64,000 nucleotides of DNA from Dermanyssus gallinae (taxonomy: Eukaryota > Arthropoda > Arachnida > Mesostigmata > Dermanyssidae): contig QVRM01002478.1 of assembly GCA_003439945.1 (NCBI GenBank), positions 1 to 64,000 of the forward strand, given 5' to 3'. The translations under genes were made by a program, and so were the position numbers. Positions 46,391 to 58,900 of the stretch are shown here, one piece after another. The notes beneath the pieces were generated by a model. The model made no database searches. It saw nothing but the letters and a program-made list of their open reading frames with translations, and had not been told where the DNA came from. How positions within the stretch are numbered: position 1 is the stretch's first letter; the number at the start of each line of letters is the position of its first letter.

Positions 46391-47508
46391 GTTTAACAGG
46401 TTCTTAAAATGAGCTGTTCAGAATTCGAATTTTGGCGCGCTTTCACCGCTATTGGAAACGGCAACTTTTCGACTGCTAGCAGTCAAAATATTATGGTGAT
46501 TGGCCGTTGCGAATTCGTTTTCTCGTGCAACGTATCGGCGTGATTTTGAAAAATTGAGAAAAAAGAGTTTCGAGTGGTTATCAAGCATTTTTATTTCAAA
46601 GGTTGGAATGCGGCCCAAGTGAAAACTGAGTTAGACGAGGTGTACGGTAACTCTGCGCCATGTTTTGCCACTGTTTCCAACTCGATTAATGAGTTATTTT
46701 TCATTCATTTCAATCTGCACGAGAACTTGAAGATGAAAAAGCTCAGAGCAAAATGGGTGCCGCATTTGCTCAACCAAGGCCAAAAAGACGCGCGTGTTTC
46801 CGCTTCACAGCCAAATTTGGCCAAGATGTCGAAACATCCGTCGGATTTTTGGCGCGGATTCGTGACCGTCGATGAACGCTGGGTCCATCACTAGACTCCC
46901 GAGACCCAAGAAGCATCTCGCCAATGGTGTGCATTTGGTGAAGGACCTCCGAAGAGGGTGCGGACAACGGCATCGGCCGAAAAGATGATGGCTAAGGTTT
47001 TTTGGGACCAACGTGGAATCATTCTGGTCGACTCCCTTGAGAGCGGTAAAACGATCACGGGAGAATATTATACAAGACTGTTGGACTGCCTGAAGCAAGA
47101 ACTCATCGTGAAACGGCCCGCTTTGCAGAAGAAGGTTATCCTGTATCACCAGGGCAATGCTCCAGCACACAAGTTGTGGCAAGCATCGGCAAAACTGGTC
47201 CAACTCAGGTTCGAACTTATTGAACAACCTTCCTATTTTCCAGACCTGGCCCTCTCTGATTATTTCCTCTTCGGATATTTGAAGAATAGTCTCGGTGGAA
47301 AGCGTTTTTCCAGCAATGAAGAGGTTAAGGCTGCTGTCAATGCCTATTTTCAGTCTAACGACGCGGAATTCTACTAAAGTAGTATAAATGTTCTGAAATC
47401 TCGGTGGAAAAAGTGTGTTGAGCTTCTCGGGAAGTATATCGAATAAGAAAAAATTAAAAATAAGATTTGGAAAATTCTTGGTTTTCATTTTAAGAACTTG
47501 TTGAACTA

Positions 47509-47577
<69 letters not shown>

Positions 47578-47665
47578 CATGCTTATAATGCATTTTATGC
47601 ACATAAAAATGGATTCTCTTTGTGCCTGCCTCGCGTATATAACCTGTAGAGAATGCCTACGCCTA
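46198..47665. mobile_element. fold-back element split by mariner
   Basis: Left arm at about 46,198-46,296 and right arm at about 47,574-47,662 correspond to the block A fold-back element at 15,460-15,700. The TA core is expanded to 46,300-46,387 and 47,513-47,574 around the mariner. Confidence 0.6.
46388..47511 (+). mobile_element. mariner transposon, defective
   Basis: Imperfect terminal inverted repeats share GTTCTTAAAATG and are flanked by TA. It encodes a mariner transposase in pieces. The N-terminal part (YFKGWNAAQVKTELDEVYG) is joined by an internal deletion to the catalytic domain (KWVPHLLNQGQKDARV). First aspartate: VTVDERWVHH, followed by an in-frame TAG at 46,892-46,894. The second site reads YHQGNAPAH, with Gly in place of the catalytic Asp. 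Third: PDLALSDYFLF. It cannot be active. Confidence 0.9.
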
Positions 47666-49454
47666 AAAGCGAAAAGCTTAAAGACTCACTACAGTAAGCC
47701 GGTTGCAAGATCCAACCGGCTTTCCACGGGAGACTATGGGAGCCGCTTAGATAATATGTGATTCAAAAGATTGCCACACATCATTTGGCAGGAAATTACG
47801 CCTTGGTAGCTTCTTCAGAAATTGAAATGACAAAATTCATAATTAGATTGCAGACGTTGCTCATAAATGATTTCCGATTCCAAGAATGCGTTTAAGAAGT
47901 AGAGTAATTCCCGGAACAACATGTGTGCATGAGTAAGGGGCTACAAGTACTACTACGTGAAGAAATGTGCTTTGTGCAGATAATTGTATTCTTCCTAATT
48001 AAATAAATTTGTTGCAGTGGGTTATACATGTATACACTTATGCATGTGCATACAAACTTAGGCACGTTTAATAGTGTGAGGGACGTAGCGCGGGGTAATT
48101 GATTTGATTGAGAACGATTTTGTGGTGTAAACCTTGCCAAGGTAGCCTGTCATCGCGTTTTATTAACTTATTATCTGACTTAAACTTACAAACGTCTAAC
48201 GATGTAATCGTTAGCCTTAACGGCTTTACAATCTGGTGTAACTATTATATAATATAACGGAATAGTCATTTCGTTGTTCAATTGCACTACGATCTATATA
48301 GATCTACTACATAGATAACTGCGTCTATGCAGTTTATTTATATGCAAAATGTGTACTGATGTGTGTAATTGTACATACTGTATTTGAGTGAAATAAATAT
48401 GATTGATTGAAAATGTGTACTGAAAAAAAGTAGAGCATTACGCAAAAATACTATTTCGGCAAATGCTTATGAGTGAGATAAACACATTTCTTAAAAATAC
48501 TTTGGAAATCATTACTTGCTTTACCATCAGGATTTTATTATGTCCTTAAGTCCTGATCTCGGGAAAAATCTTTAAATTAGCTCTTTAGTGTACACACAAT
48601 CACAAAAATAATTATAGAACGGCATAATAAAACTTTTAATTTCTTAGTAATAAAAATACCTTATATTTTCTTCTCGCCTATTTACGCAGTAAGAACGATT
48701 TCGGCAAAACATAGAATAAATATAGATACTATCTGCTTGCTAAATGTAGTGAACATTTTGTACAAAGATGGTATCTGCTATATCAAACATTTTGATTGAA
48801 TATTACTCTTCTTCTATAGCGGTCAAAATGTTCATCACGTATATGTATAAAATGCAAATTCAAATATCGTACACTTAAAATGTATTAACTGGTCAATGCT
48901 GGCTTCTAGATTCAAAAATACATTTCCTTAGACTAAAATTATGCCATGTATCATGAACTCTCCCTAAACTAGATGTAATTCGTATGAGATGCGAAAAATT
49001 ATGAGATACATACAATCCAAGCACGGTACTTGCAAAATACCTTACGGAGTTAACCAAGGAAGCGATATGGTAAGAGAAACCGAGTCCAGAAACTACAAAT
49101 GTGCCAGTGGGCCGAAGGCAAATGTCAGGTTTTAGAGCAACGTTAGTATGTTATACGCAGAAAGTGAGAACTTCAAAGGTTGCTTAATTACCATGGTTCG
49201 TGACATGTCGTGAGTAGCCATACGTTACCTTTAGTTTAAACAGGTATTCCTTTGCAGAACACAAGTTTAATATACTTAGTAAACAGATCTCCTACAAGAG
49301 TACTACGTGAAGAGCTCTTAGTCTAAATTAACGAATAGCTAAGTCTGTATTGCTACATACATGTCTTAAAATTATACCTTTGAGACGAAACACCTGGCCA
49401 TTTCTTCCTTATGGTGCTGCCACGACTCACTGCTTCTACCGCTGTTCTAGAGGT

Positions 49455-49629
49455 TTAGCAATACGTTCCGATGTGCAATCAAACATCATTCCCACGGGTC
49501 AGATTTGTTTGACTCGATATTCGGAATTAGGATTTTGGGCTCTTGGTGAAGTCTTTGCGTTTTTCTCAGCAGTATGCTCTACTACCGTGAGGTATAGGAG
49601 GCGGCGGCGGCGGCGGATACACGCGTATC

Positions 49630-49669
<40 letters not shown>

Positions 49670-49950
49670 TTCAGCCGAGAGACACGTGCGGTTGGCACCC
49701 TCATGGACACGCCCAACAGCGACACGTTGCCCTGATTGTCTTCAAGAGTTGGCAGCGTTTCGAGCCTGTCAGTGCCGCAAAGGTTTCTAGCAGGTTTAGA
49801 GTGGGCGCGCGCATCGTAAGCTTATCCTTTAATTTTTGTCACGATGTGAACGCTTGCTGATCTGTCGTATTTTCGTCATTCGTCATTTAGGTTGACCACC
49901 TTACCGCATTTCTGCCGACGATTCGGGCTGTACAGGCTCTAGAGGTTAGC
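49455..49950 (-). pseudogene. decayed secreted-family member, block B copy
   Basis: Same layout as 17,935-18,420, with family-like end fragments around a (GGC)n and TA tract at 49,600-49,669. Confidence 0.5.
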
Positions 49951-50337
49951 ATGATTCTGGCCGATAGAGCTCGAACGTCCAGCTCCGCACCGCATCCACA
50001 CAAGCTGAATCAGTTTTGCGGCATTCCCGTCTGACAGCGTTTCGTTTAGCATTGTTTGAAACGGCGCTGTCACTTTTAACGGCAACTGTATGTCTGTTGC
50101 AGGTAATGGTGTCAGAGTCGCCCATTGCATTTAGGTCTTGCGTAAACAAGGTCATGATTTGGCCAGCGGCAAGTGAACGATACGCCGAATTCCTTGTTTA
50201 GACACGGAGGAGACGCATGGAAGCGGCAGCAAATAAGTAGTCACGCAACGTGCCGAATCCGCCAAACGACACGTGCAAAACAATGCCTAGCAGCAAACTA
50301 TTTTTACGGTCCGGCGCCGTATTTATCTTTGTCACGT

Positions 50338-50381
<44 letters not shown>

Positions 50382-50502
50382 ACATGCGACAAATAACGGT
50401 AAACAGTAATATCATTATAGATTGGATTGCCGGGTAAACTTGTAAAGAATGGACCTTAGTGGGTAAGCGCACTCAGGCTCACTCTGCCTCACTGAGGTAG
50501 TC

Positions 50503-52087
50503 GACAACTGAATATACATCTAAACAACTTAACTAGGAAGTCGGGAATACATTTGAAGGTGCTCGCATGACTTTTAGTATGACAAATATGACTATTGGTA
50601 ATACATTATTATTGCTCTTTACACGAGTTTTTAACCAACCTCAATGCATCACTTGCCATGTGCTCACTTGTCATTACATCACTTGTCATGTGCTCTGTCA
50701 GAAGCGGTAAAAGGATATTCACACCTTCAGGGAACTCTAACAATAACTGTGGACATGGTTAGAGGCACTTATCTACATGACCATGGAGGCACAGATGATT
50801 CTGGACGGTGAATTGAATGCAAAATGCAACTCGCATTGGTATGCCAAGAACTCAGAAATACCCTCAGAAATGAAAGAGGCTGCTAGTGCAATTTTTCTTG
50901 GAGTCATGTCTAACTTTTTTCACGTGTGCTGTTGACCTCTTGCCCGTCTCTTCGCTTCACTCACATGATGCTTCGTAGTAGTACATGTGTGTAGAACTAG
51001 TTGAAAAGACTGTACAGAATGCGTAAGAACAAATAAAAAATCAATTTCTTAAAAACTACATCAATGGCTGAAATTAACTGTTGCTGTCTGTACACTTTTA
51101 GGTCGATGTCTGAAGAACACACGTACGCAAATGTCATAAATCGGCTACATTGGCGTCGATAAACTATTATTGAATCATAAGGTAACGGAATTGACATTTG
51201 TTCCCTGTGAACGTCCACAACGTGTGCCGTTCTGTGTGCCGTCGTCGCTTCTCCACCGAATATAGAGAAAGCAACATAGAGGCGGTGACTGACGATCGTT
51301 TCTAAACTAACATTTAAGCGTCACTTCATCGGGTCGACTTCCATCAACCGCGGAGAGTTCCCAACAGCATTCCCGAGAAACGCACATGAATTCAGAGTAT
51401 AAGAGAGCCCTGCTGAACTCTCGTTGGTCAAAGCATGCCTTGGGCGTTGCCCGGCGCTGACGATGTACAAAGAACCATGATGACCAAGCTTGTCAACAGG
51501 TTAACGGTGCTGACTAGTTTACTCCCCCAGTCGACGACTAATTGTGATGAGAGTCGTGTTGTCATTATTGAGGAACGTATCTATATCGGCACACTAGGAA
51601 GAGCGTGCGGCGCAGATCATCTAGGCCCAAAAAGGATTTGTTAAAAAAAGTGGTAAAGGAGGAAAGCTGAATTTCTGAACCGTTAGATACGGGATCGCGT
51701 CCATTAACGTCGTAATTCGATTTGTGCTCTCCCGCTCAAGGACGACTGTATCGCTTTGACGTAGTTCGTAATCAGGCGTTTCTGAAGAAACAGCGACTTT
51801 GTGGGCAAAATCTGTAGCGGTCGCTCTAATCTAAATAATGTACGCACCATTTCGTGAACATTACAACTAGGCAAATTAAATTAGGAATTATACTCCATAA
51901 GAAAATTCTCGCTTTTTTTCGACACTTTTTCGACACGCTTCGACACTTTTTTTTACCCCGGGCGAGCTTCGTTCTCCCTTTCTTGTGCTTATTAAGTGAG
52001 GACTTGTGTTGATTGTCTTAATCTATTGTGCAATTTGACGTGTGTCTTTCATACTTCCGTCTTTGACTTGACGGTTGCAACACGCTA
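50503..52087. other. block B-specific segment
   Basis: Block A joins directly across it at 19,105-19,118 (CTGAGGTAGTCG to GGTTGTGTGTATG). No transposon ends or recognised coding region; short frame at 51,435-51,644 only. Confidence 0.45.
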
Positions 52088-52639
52088 CACGAATTCGAGG
52101 CGGTTGTGTGTATGATGGTCTCATTTATTTATTGTCCGTTAGATATAGGATACAGTTCTTTAAGTGAACTTGTACTGGCGATGTGTCTCATTTTGTGTCA
52201 TCGCTATTGCACAGATGCCAAATATGGGACTCATCTTGACTCTGGTTAACTGTGAGCTGCTGAACAGAATAAAGGCAGCTTTCTGGGGCGAGTGAATTTG
52301 CGTTGTCATATAGAGAAACACACCCTCACACTAATGGCGGTAACAAACTTTTCAATATAGTGAGATGTTTAGTGCTTTTTAATTTACCCATTATAATTTT
52401 GACGGATCCGACGACTACAAGAGTCCAACACTCATCGCATACTTAGTATATCCGGTGTATCTGTCGCCGCCTCGAGACGTTGCCTCAGTCGATGAATCCA
52501 GTATTACGCGAAGTAAAGTCCGAGCGTAATTCGGAGTTTCCCAGATAGCTCGTGTGGAGGTTTTGACTGCCTTAAGACCAAACGACTAAACGAACCTTGG
52601 TAGAAACTCTGATTAGATTTGTATGTATATATATATATT

Positions 52640-54320
52640 ATATCACAGCCCTACTGAGACAAGATGTACAACTACCTGAGAAGGAACACGCACCTTACAT
52701 TGAGTCTAATTGGGAAGACTTTACGGAAGGGGAGGTTCGAAGAGCTATACTAGCGAAAAAGAACGGAAAATCATCAGGTCCTGATGATATTTACTACAAA
52801 CATCTTAAGCAGGGAATAGAACACGTAGTCCCAAAGCTAACAGCGTTGTTCAATGATGCTTAGAACACGGGCACATCCCAAGGCAATGGCGCCGAAGCTA
52901 CCTGCAACCAATTTACAAAAGCAAAGGAGACGCCACAGATCCAGCGAACTACCGCAGGATAGCATTGACTAGCATAGTCTACAAAATACTAACCTCAATA
53001 ATTGCGACCCGACTATATAGCGAATGTAAAGACTTAATACCTACCGAACAGAATGGGTTCTTGGAAGGTCGGTCAACTGAACGAGCTCTCACGGAAGTCC
53101 TTCGCCACGTGCAGGAACGCTTCAACAACGCACAGATGACCTACGCAGCGTTTGTAGATTTCAAAACCGCTTTTGATAGTGTATAGAAACCGCCTCCTGG
53201 AAGCTATGCTACATCACTTTGGCATCAGAGGTCGAATGTTTAACCTAATCAGAAGCATTCTCACTGCGAACTACATCACAATTAGAAATGGGCCTCACTG
53301 TATTGCGCAAGAAGTTAAACAGACCATTGGCCTAGCACAAGGCGACACGGCAAACCCTTTCTTATTCATACTCTATGTCGCAGGGTTAAGCCAAACACTT
53401 CGAAATACTAAAGCTCCGCATGTATTCTACGCTGACGGTCTTATCATAATGGCTAAGTCAAGACCACATTTACAGTTTTACCTCAATGAAATGAACCAAT
53501 GGTGCGCACAATATAAGCTGACAATTAATGCATCCAAAACGAAAATCCTTTGATTTTCCCGAGAAGGCCGATACGCCAGTCTTGACTATATCATCGGGGT
53601 TGATAACCAAAATATCGAATTAGTAAGTCAATTTAGCTACCTCGGGCAAAGTGGATAGTCATGGCCGATACTGCAAAATCAGTATCGGCCATGACGCTAC
53701 TCGGAGATCTTACACAAATTGACATTAAGACTGGAATGAACCTTTTTAAGATAAAAATAGCTCCGATTATAACTTACTGCCTTCGGGCCATTGCACCAAA
53801 CATTAACCTTAGATAACATGAAAGAAATAGACAAAATAAAAGCTAATTCTGTGAAGTATATGCTCGGACTGCCGCGTAACGCATCGAAAACCTTGGCGTT
53901 GGAACTATGCCAAGAGCGAAGCTTTGTGGAAGATCTTATCCTGGACAAATACGTTTTTAGCGCACTCGTCGTAGAGCAATATCGCGTCTACAGAGAAAAG
54001 CGTAATTTGAGCTTTGCCATCACTGACGGTCCTGCATTTACGACAGACCGTTGGAAGCAGGGAATGCAAGTGAACAGACGGGTACTCTGCAGATTTACCT
54101 GGCATGACTACCACCAATGTGTATGCCTAAAAGGGTATTGCTTTGAAATTGAAGACTGTGTATGTAAATATTGTGGCACATGTAATATTGACCAATACCA
54201 CATACTGCAATGCCACTAAATAGAAGCTGGTTCGACGCATGCAGTAGTGAAAGACGTTATCAGCCGATATGAATTATAGGTAATATCTACCAATCGGTGA
54301 AATAAACGCGTATATATATA
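52640..54320 (+). mobile_element. dead non-LTR retrotransposon
   Basis: Successive frames encode RT motifs: KKNGKSSGPDDIYYKHLK, NYRRIALTSIVYKILTSII, EQNGFLEGRST, FVDFKTAFDSV, GLAQGDTANPFLFILY and FYADGLIIM. The catalytic YADD has become YADG. The thumb and a C-terminal Cys/His motif (DCVCKYCGTCNIDQYH) follow. Frameshifts at about 52,863, 53,170 and 53,555 and a hairpin insertion at 53,658 break the ORF. Absent from block A. Confidence 0.85.
53658..53695. repeat. perfect 16-bp inverted repeat
   Basis: GTCATGGCCGATACTG, a 6-nt loop (CAAAAT), then its exact complement. It sits within the LINE reading frame right after FSYLG. Confidence 0.95.
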
Positions 54321-54799
54321 TCTCCTGGTAAATGCATGGTTCACGTCGTTGCTAAAGCTACGATAGTGGATTGCTTCCCATTGTTGACTTTATTTGATTA
54401 GAGTGTCTGTTCTGTTGATTTGTATTCTCTCCGTCCGGATATAACTTACGGAGTTTTTTAATACTATTTTTTTTTATTTTTAAGCCCCGGCGTCAATTTG
54501 TCAATACAGAACGTGTGTGTCTGCTGTGGAAGCCGTGCGACTTGCTCGTGCAATGTTGAGCGTCATAAGTATTTGAGTCTCTCTGATGAGACGGCGTGTA
54601 GTAACTCGGATAGTGGTGCGCTCTCATAAAAGTGCGGCATACCTGTATTACTGATGCTAAGAGCCGGCGCCAAGGGTCGGTTGCTCCTCGGATCTATGGA
54701 GCTGAGGCTTTAGCTGCTTTTGAGCTGCATAGTGCGTATGGGGTGTTCATACGAGAGCCCTATCCAGGATCATACCCAGGCCTTCTAGATGTATCTCTA

Positions 54800-54805
<6 letters not shown>

Positions 54806-54852
<47 letters not shown>
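54806..54852. repeat. (TA)n microsatellite
   Basis: Uninterrupted TA run downstream of the phosphodiesterase gene. Confidence 0.95.
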
Positions 54853-54855
<3 letters not shown>

Positions 54856-55014
54856 AGGAAGCTAGAATCCAAAATTAGATGCCAATTTAACACGCTACGG
54901 CGTAGTTACAATCCCTTTATTATAGAGCGTATTTCCATATACAACCGAATATATATATTGCTTTGATTAAAAATAGGGGTACTACTCAAATATCAATATA
55001 TTTCAAGGCGTGCG

Positions 55015-55620
55015 ATACAACTCCCTCGAGTAAGAATTCATTCGGAATTTGGGTGCCGCACGAGCTCAACGAAGAAGACAAAGAACAACGTCTTCAAATT
55101 GCGGCTCAACATCTCGCCCGCCATCGAGCAACACGCTAATACAAACAACGTTTTCTGTACCGAATCGTCACGGGAGATGAGAAATGCCTTTGGGTCAAGC
55201 AGGCGTGTTTAGTAGGATTGGAAAATTATAGTGTTTGCTAGGAAATGCTCAAAAAGAATGTCACGGTTAACAAGAAGCTCTGCATTGCCCAAAATCTGCA
55301 ACGCGTAAATAGGGCAAGACTAAACCCAATCGACAAGACTAAACTATGCTGCTTCACGATAATGCCAGGCCCCGTGTTGCATAAACCGCAAGAGCTCCAA
55401 AAAGAGGAGGTTCTTCAGCACACACCAAACCTTTCGGACCTTGCGTTAACCGGTTATCACATTTTCTGCTCCATGTCGAATCATATGAGGGCGACGCAAT
55501 TTGTTGCACAGGTGTGAAACCCGGTGTAGCCGATGGCCATTATAGAGAATACTTGGTCCAAGAACATCTCTGTGAGGTAGTGCTTTCTTAGCGTTTTATT
55601 TGTAATTCTGGTATCAATAT
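55015..55620 (+). mobile_element. decayed mariner-like transposase fragment
   Basis: Fragments IWVPHELNEEDKEQRLQIA, RIVTGDEKCLWV (first catalytic Asp region) and LSDLALTGYHIF (degenerate third site) match mariner transposases, with stops and shifts between. Terminal repeats not found. Confidence 0.7.
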
Positions 55621-55626
55621 CAACAT

Positions 55627-55632
55627 TTTATT
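55627..55632 (-). promoter_or_regulatory. polyadenylation signal of the PDE2-like gene
   Basis: AATAAA on the minus strand about 50 nt after the stop codon at 55,682. Plausible from position; not proven. Confidence 0.45.
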
Positions 55633-55681
55633 CGCCGCAGCGCAAAAAAGTCATTTGAGTAAAAGATGTTGCCACTAAATG

Positions 55682-55780
55682 TTAGCGACGGGTTCCAGAT
55701 GAAAACCATGGACGCTCTTCATACTTCAGCTGCTTGATCCGTCTGCAGGGTGTTGAATCGGTCGAGGTTGCTCCCTCTTC
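55682..55780 (-). CDS. PDE2-like terminal exon (block B)
   Basis: 99 nt after acceptor TTTTTTCCAG, phase 0. It encodes a 32-residue polar tail ending SSGTRR and TAA. A different frame would end sooner, but phase 0 is dictated by the preceding exon. Confidence 0.6.
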   Translation of the reverse strand, partial: EEGATSTDSTPCRRIKQLKYEERPWFSSGTRR

Positions 55781-55810
55781 CTGGAAAAAACGCACACACA
55801 CGCGTGTGTA

Positions 55811-55846
<36 letters not shown>

Positions 55847-55880
55847 CACAAGTATATATATATATACATATGTATGTATG

Positions 55881-55917
<37 letters not shown>

Positions 55918-58900
55918 GAATGTATCTTAGAGGCAAGTCTGGAATACTATGAAAAATTGATTGGCTTTAAAATGAGCTCATATGCCACACTATGGAACAT
56001 ATATACATATATTAAAGTATGCACTGTCGTATCTGCGAATGTAGAAGGAAAAAGATAAAACGAAACCTACTGTGGCGTGGTATATTTCATCGGTCATCTT
56101 TAGGAGCTGCTCGTCTTTGAGGATGCTGATGGGAACGCCCTTCCTGTTCAGAAAAAGTTAGATATATTTGCACTGTGAGAAATAAAATCGTGAATAATTT
56201 TATCCGCTGCAATGGAAAGCTCTGTAGCGGGACGTTTATACGTGATGACGGCCTAACGGCACAAGCAAAATTATTTGTTTGCAAGCTGACTCCACAATGA
56301 GCTCGCGTGGGTCCTACTGTACATATGGCCTATAAACAATCTTCACATGATTTAGTGCATCATAATGTATCATGTTTTGTTTCTCTTGCATTATTTTGTT
56401 ATACGGATGCTCCCAGTAATACAAAAGTAAACGCAAATATATTTATACGCGCGGTTTCACCTTGACGCGTTGTAGACAACTAACCTGGGAATGTCGCGTA
56501 CATTTAGAGCGGTGTCAAAGGCGTACCACTTCTTTAGGTTCGTACTCATCGCTGACAGGCAATTGACCAAACCCTGTTGAAACACTTTTGTTACTTCAAA
56601 TGCTAGAGCTTATTATATCGTATGCACTAGAGGTAACATAACATGCATAAAATGTAACACGGATGAAGGTGGCTGTGATATATGTTTCTGACGCACAATT
56701 TGAAATGTCAGAGAAATGTATGCATACAATATCGTATCCCGCCAAATGTGATGGTAGAGTATTTTATCCATATTCACTATTTAATACGGATTCCTCATCA
56801 AGATCGCCATCACAAAAATATCAAACCATTGCACTGCGGCACGCCCACACATGCTTTTAGGTGCGTATACAGCACAAATAATAGCCACATAGGTAGTTGC
56901 ATTTAGAGCTTTGTAGTAGTAGCAAAATATAATTGATTAATTTATTATTCGCTTGGCATGTCATACCTAAGCACTCATGTCACCCTTTTATATCGAAGGC
57001 ACTTAGAGCGGCAGCATATATGTTACCTACGCATCCATATAATCAATGTATCCTCCAATATCTACTAGGTATTTGCCTTTCATGGGGACAACCTCTATTT
57101 CTGCTTCTCACAAGGCTGTACATTCCTTTACAATAGGCTCTATTGACTTATTCCCTGGCCAGCCAACTTAGCATTCTGTTGATTCACGCAAGTATGACTG
57201 TATAAGCGACATTATCCTCCTCATCCTTGAAATCCTAAGGAAGAGACTAAACAATAGCAGACGACCCTTGTCAACAAACGTTTATATACAAAAGTGTTGC
57301 CGAATATTCTATCATATATATAGATTTTTTATATTTGTATTACTAGTGCGAATCTTTTTTCACCTCCTTATGCTTCCGTGGCTCAAGGATACTTGTCGCA
57401 AAATCAAAGGATAACTACAAATTTAACCGTTCACAAAAACAAGTGTACCTGATTAAAAAGAAGTATTACTATGTTCTAACTGTTCGAGAAAAACAAATTA
57501 ATTCTTAAATTGTGTATTTTTCGACATAGTAGGTAGGTGTATATATATATATGTATCCCACAGAACCTACCTGAGATTTTGGAAAAATCAAATGGAGAAT
57601 CTCAAAAAGGGGTCTTGAGACACTCTCGATGAATTTTATTTGGTCAACGACAACGTCAGCCCGTTCCGGATCCATCCATGCATCGGGGGTAAGACCCATG
57701 CTGCGTTCCCTTATGCCTTGAGCATAAAACTCCTATGGACACAGATAAATAGGCTACGTTACGACAATCATTAATACGTTTTTCATTGACTCTGGCGACA
57801 TTCCTAGACATGCATATAGACAAGGCCTGCAGAAGCAAAAGCGTTGCCCACGCCTGCATGTATTTGGTTATACATGTATCACACACCACACATTATATAT
57901 ATATATGTATATATATAATATATATATATACATATACATGTATCACACACACACACATATATATATGTATATATATAAATATATATATCTATATTATATA
58001 TATATATATTATATATATATATTAATGGGTGGGTAAATGCAGGTACGCACTGCATAAATTGTGACAGATTGCCTGTAAAAGAGCATGTCAATAAAACAAC
58101 CTGATGATGATGATGATATTTCTACTATTTCAGGCCACTGAAAGGTAAGGAACCCTTCTCGCCAACGCAGGGATGTACTCGTACGCCCCGCTATCGTGTG
58201 ACTTGACGTCCAATTTCGAGTCGTGTAAGACCCTAGATGAACAGGTGGACCTCGGGCCCTGACACACAGGTGCTGGGATTCCTGGTTGGCGACCACATGT
58301 TCGGCGCGCCCACCATACCACCCGTACCACTATAACTAACTGCTCGTATGCTTGATAGTCGCGGGCCTCAAGGATACTTAAAGCGTTTGTTGCATGAACA
58401 CCCAAAACCAGGGCTCACTCGGGTTTACGGTTCTGGGGACGCTTGGCCTAGAACCTCCTTCTGGGGGGTTTTTTCTCTACCTTAACCCTGACTCCCTATT
58501 GCGCCTGACCAGCCAGACCTTCGGTCAGAATCCTGGTCCGAAGAGGGCAAGAATTGAAAACGACACTTGAAAAGAGATCTGGCATTATAGCCGGCGACAA
58601 GGTCCCGCACCGCGCCACAGGTCTAAAGGGTTGTTCAAATCCCCCATAGGGCCTTAGTCATTCGCCTTAATGGGAAATCTCCTGCAGCGGGTGCTAAGAT
58701 GGCCGAAATGATCGAAGTTTCCACGGACTGCACGGCGAAGATCAAGTCCGCACGTCGTCTATAAGAATTACTATACAGAGAATAAGCATTGTTTAGGACG
58801 CTCTGCGCGGGTACCGCCTTCCACTCGCAATAAGGGTCCCCCACACGAACACAATTCGAAACGAGGGGGGGGGGGCAGTTTAGGGAGTGAGAGTCTCACA

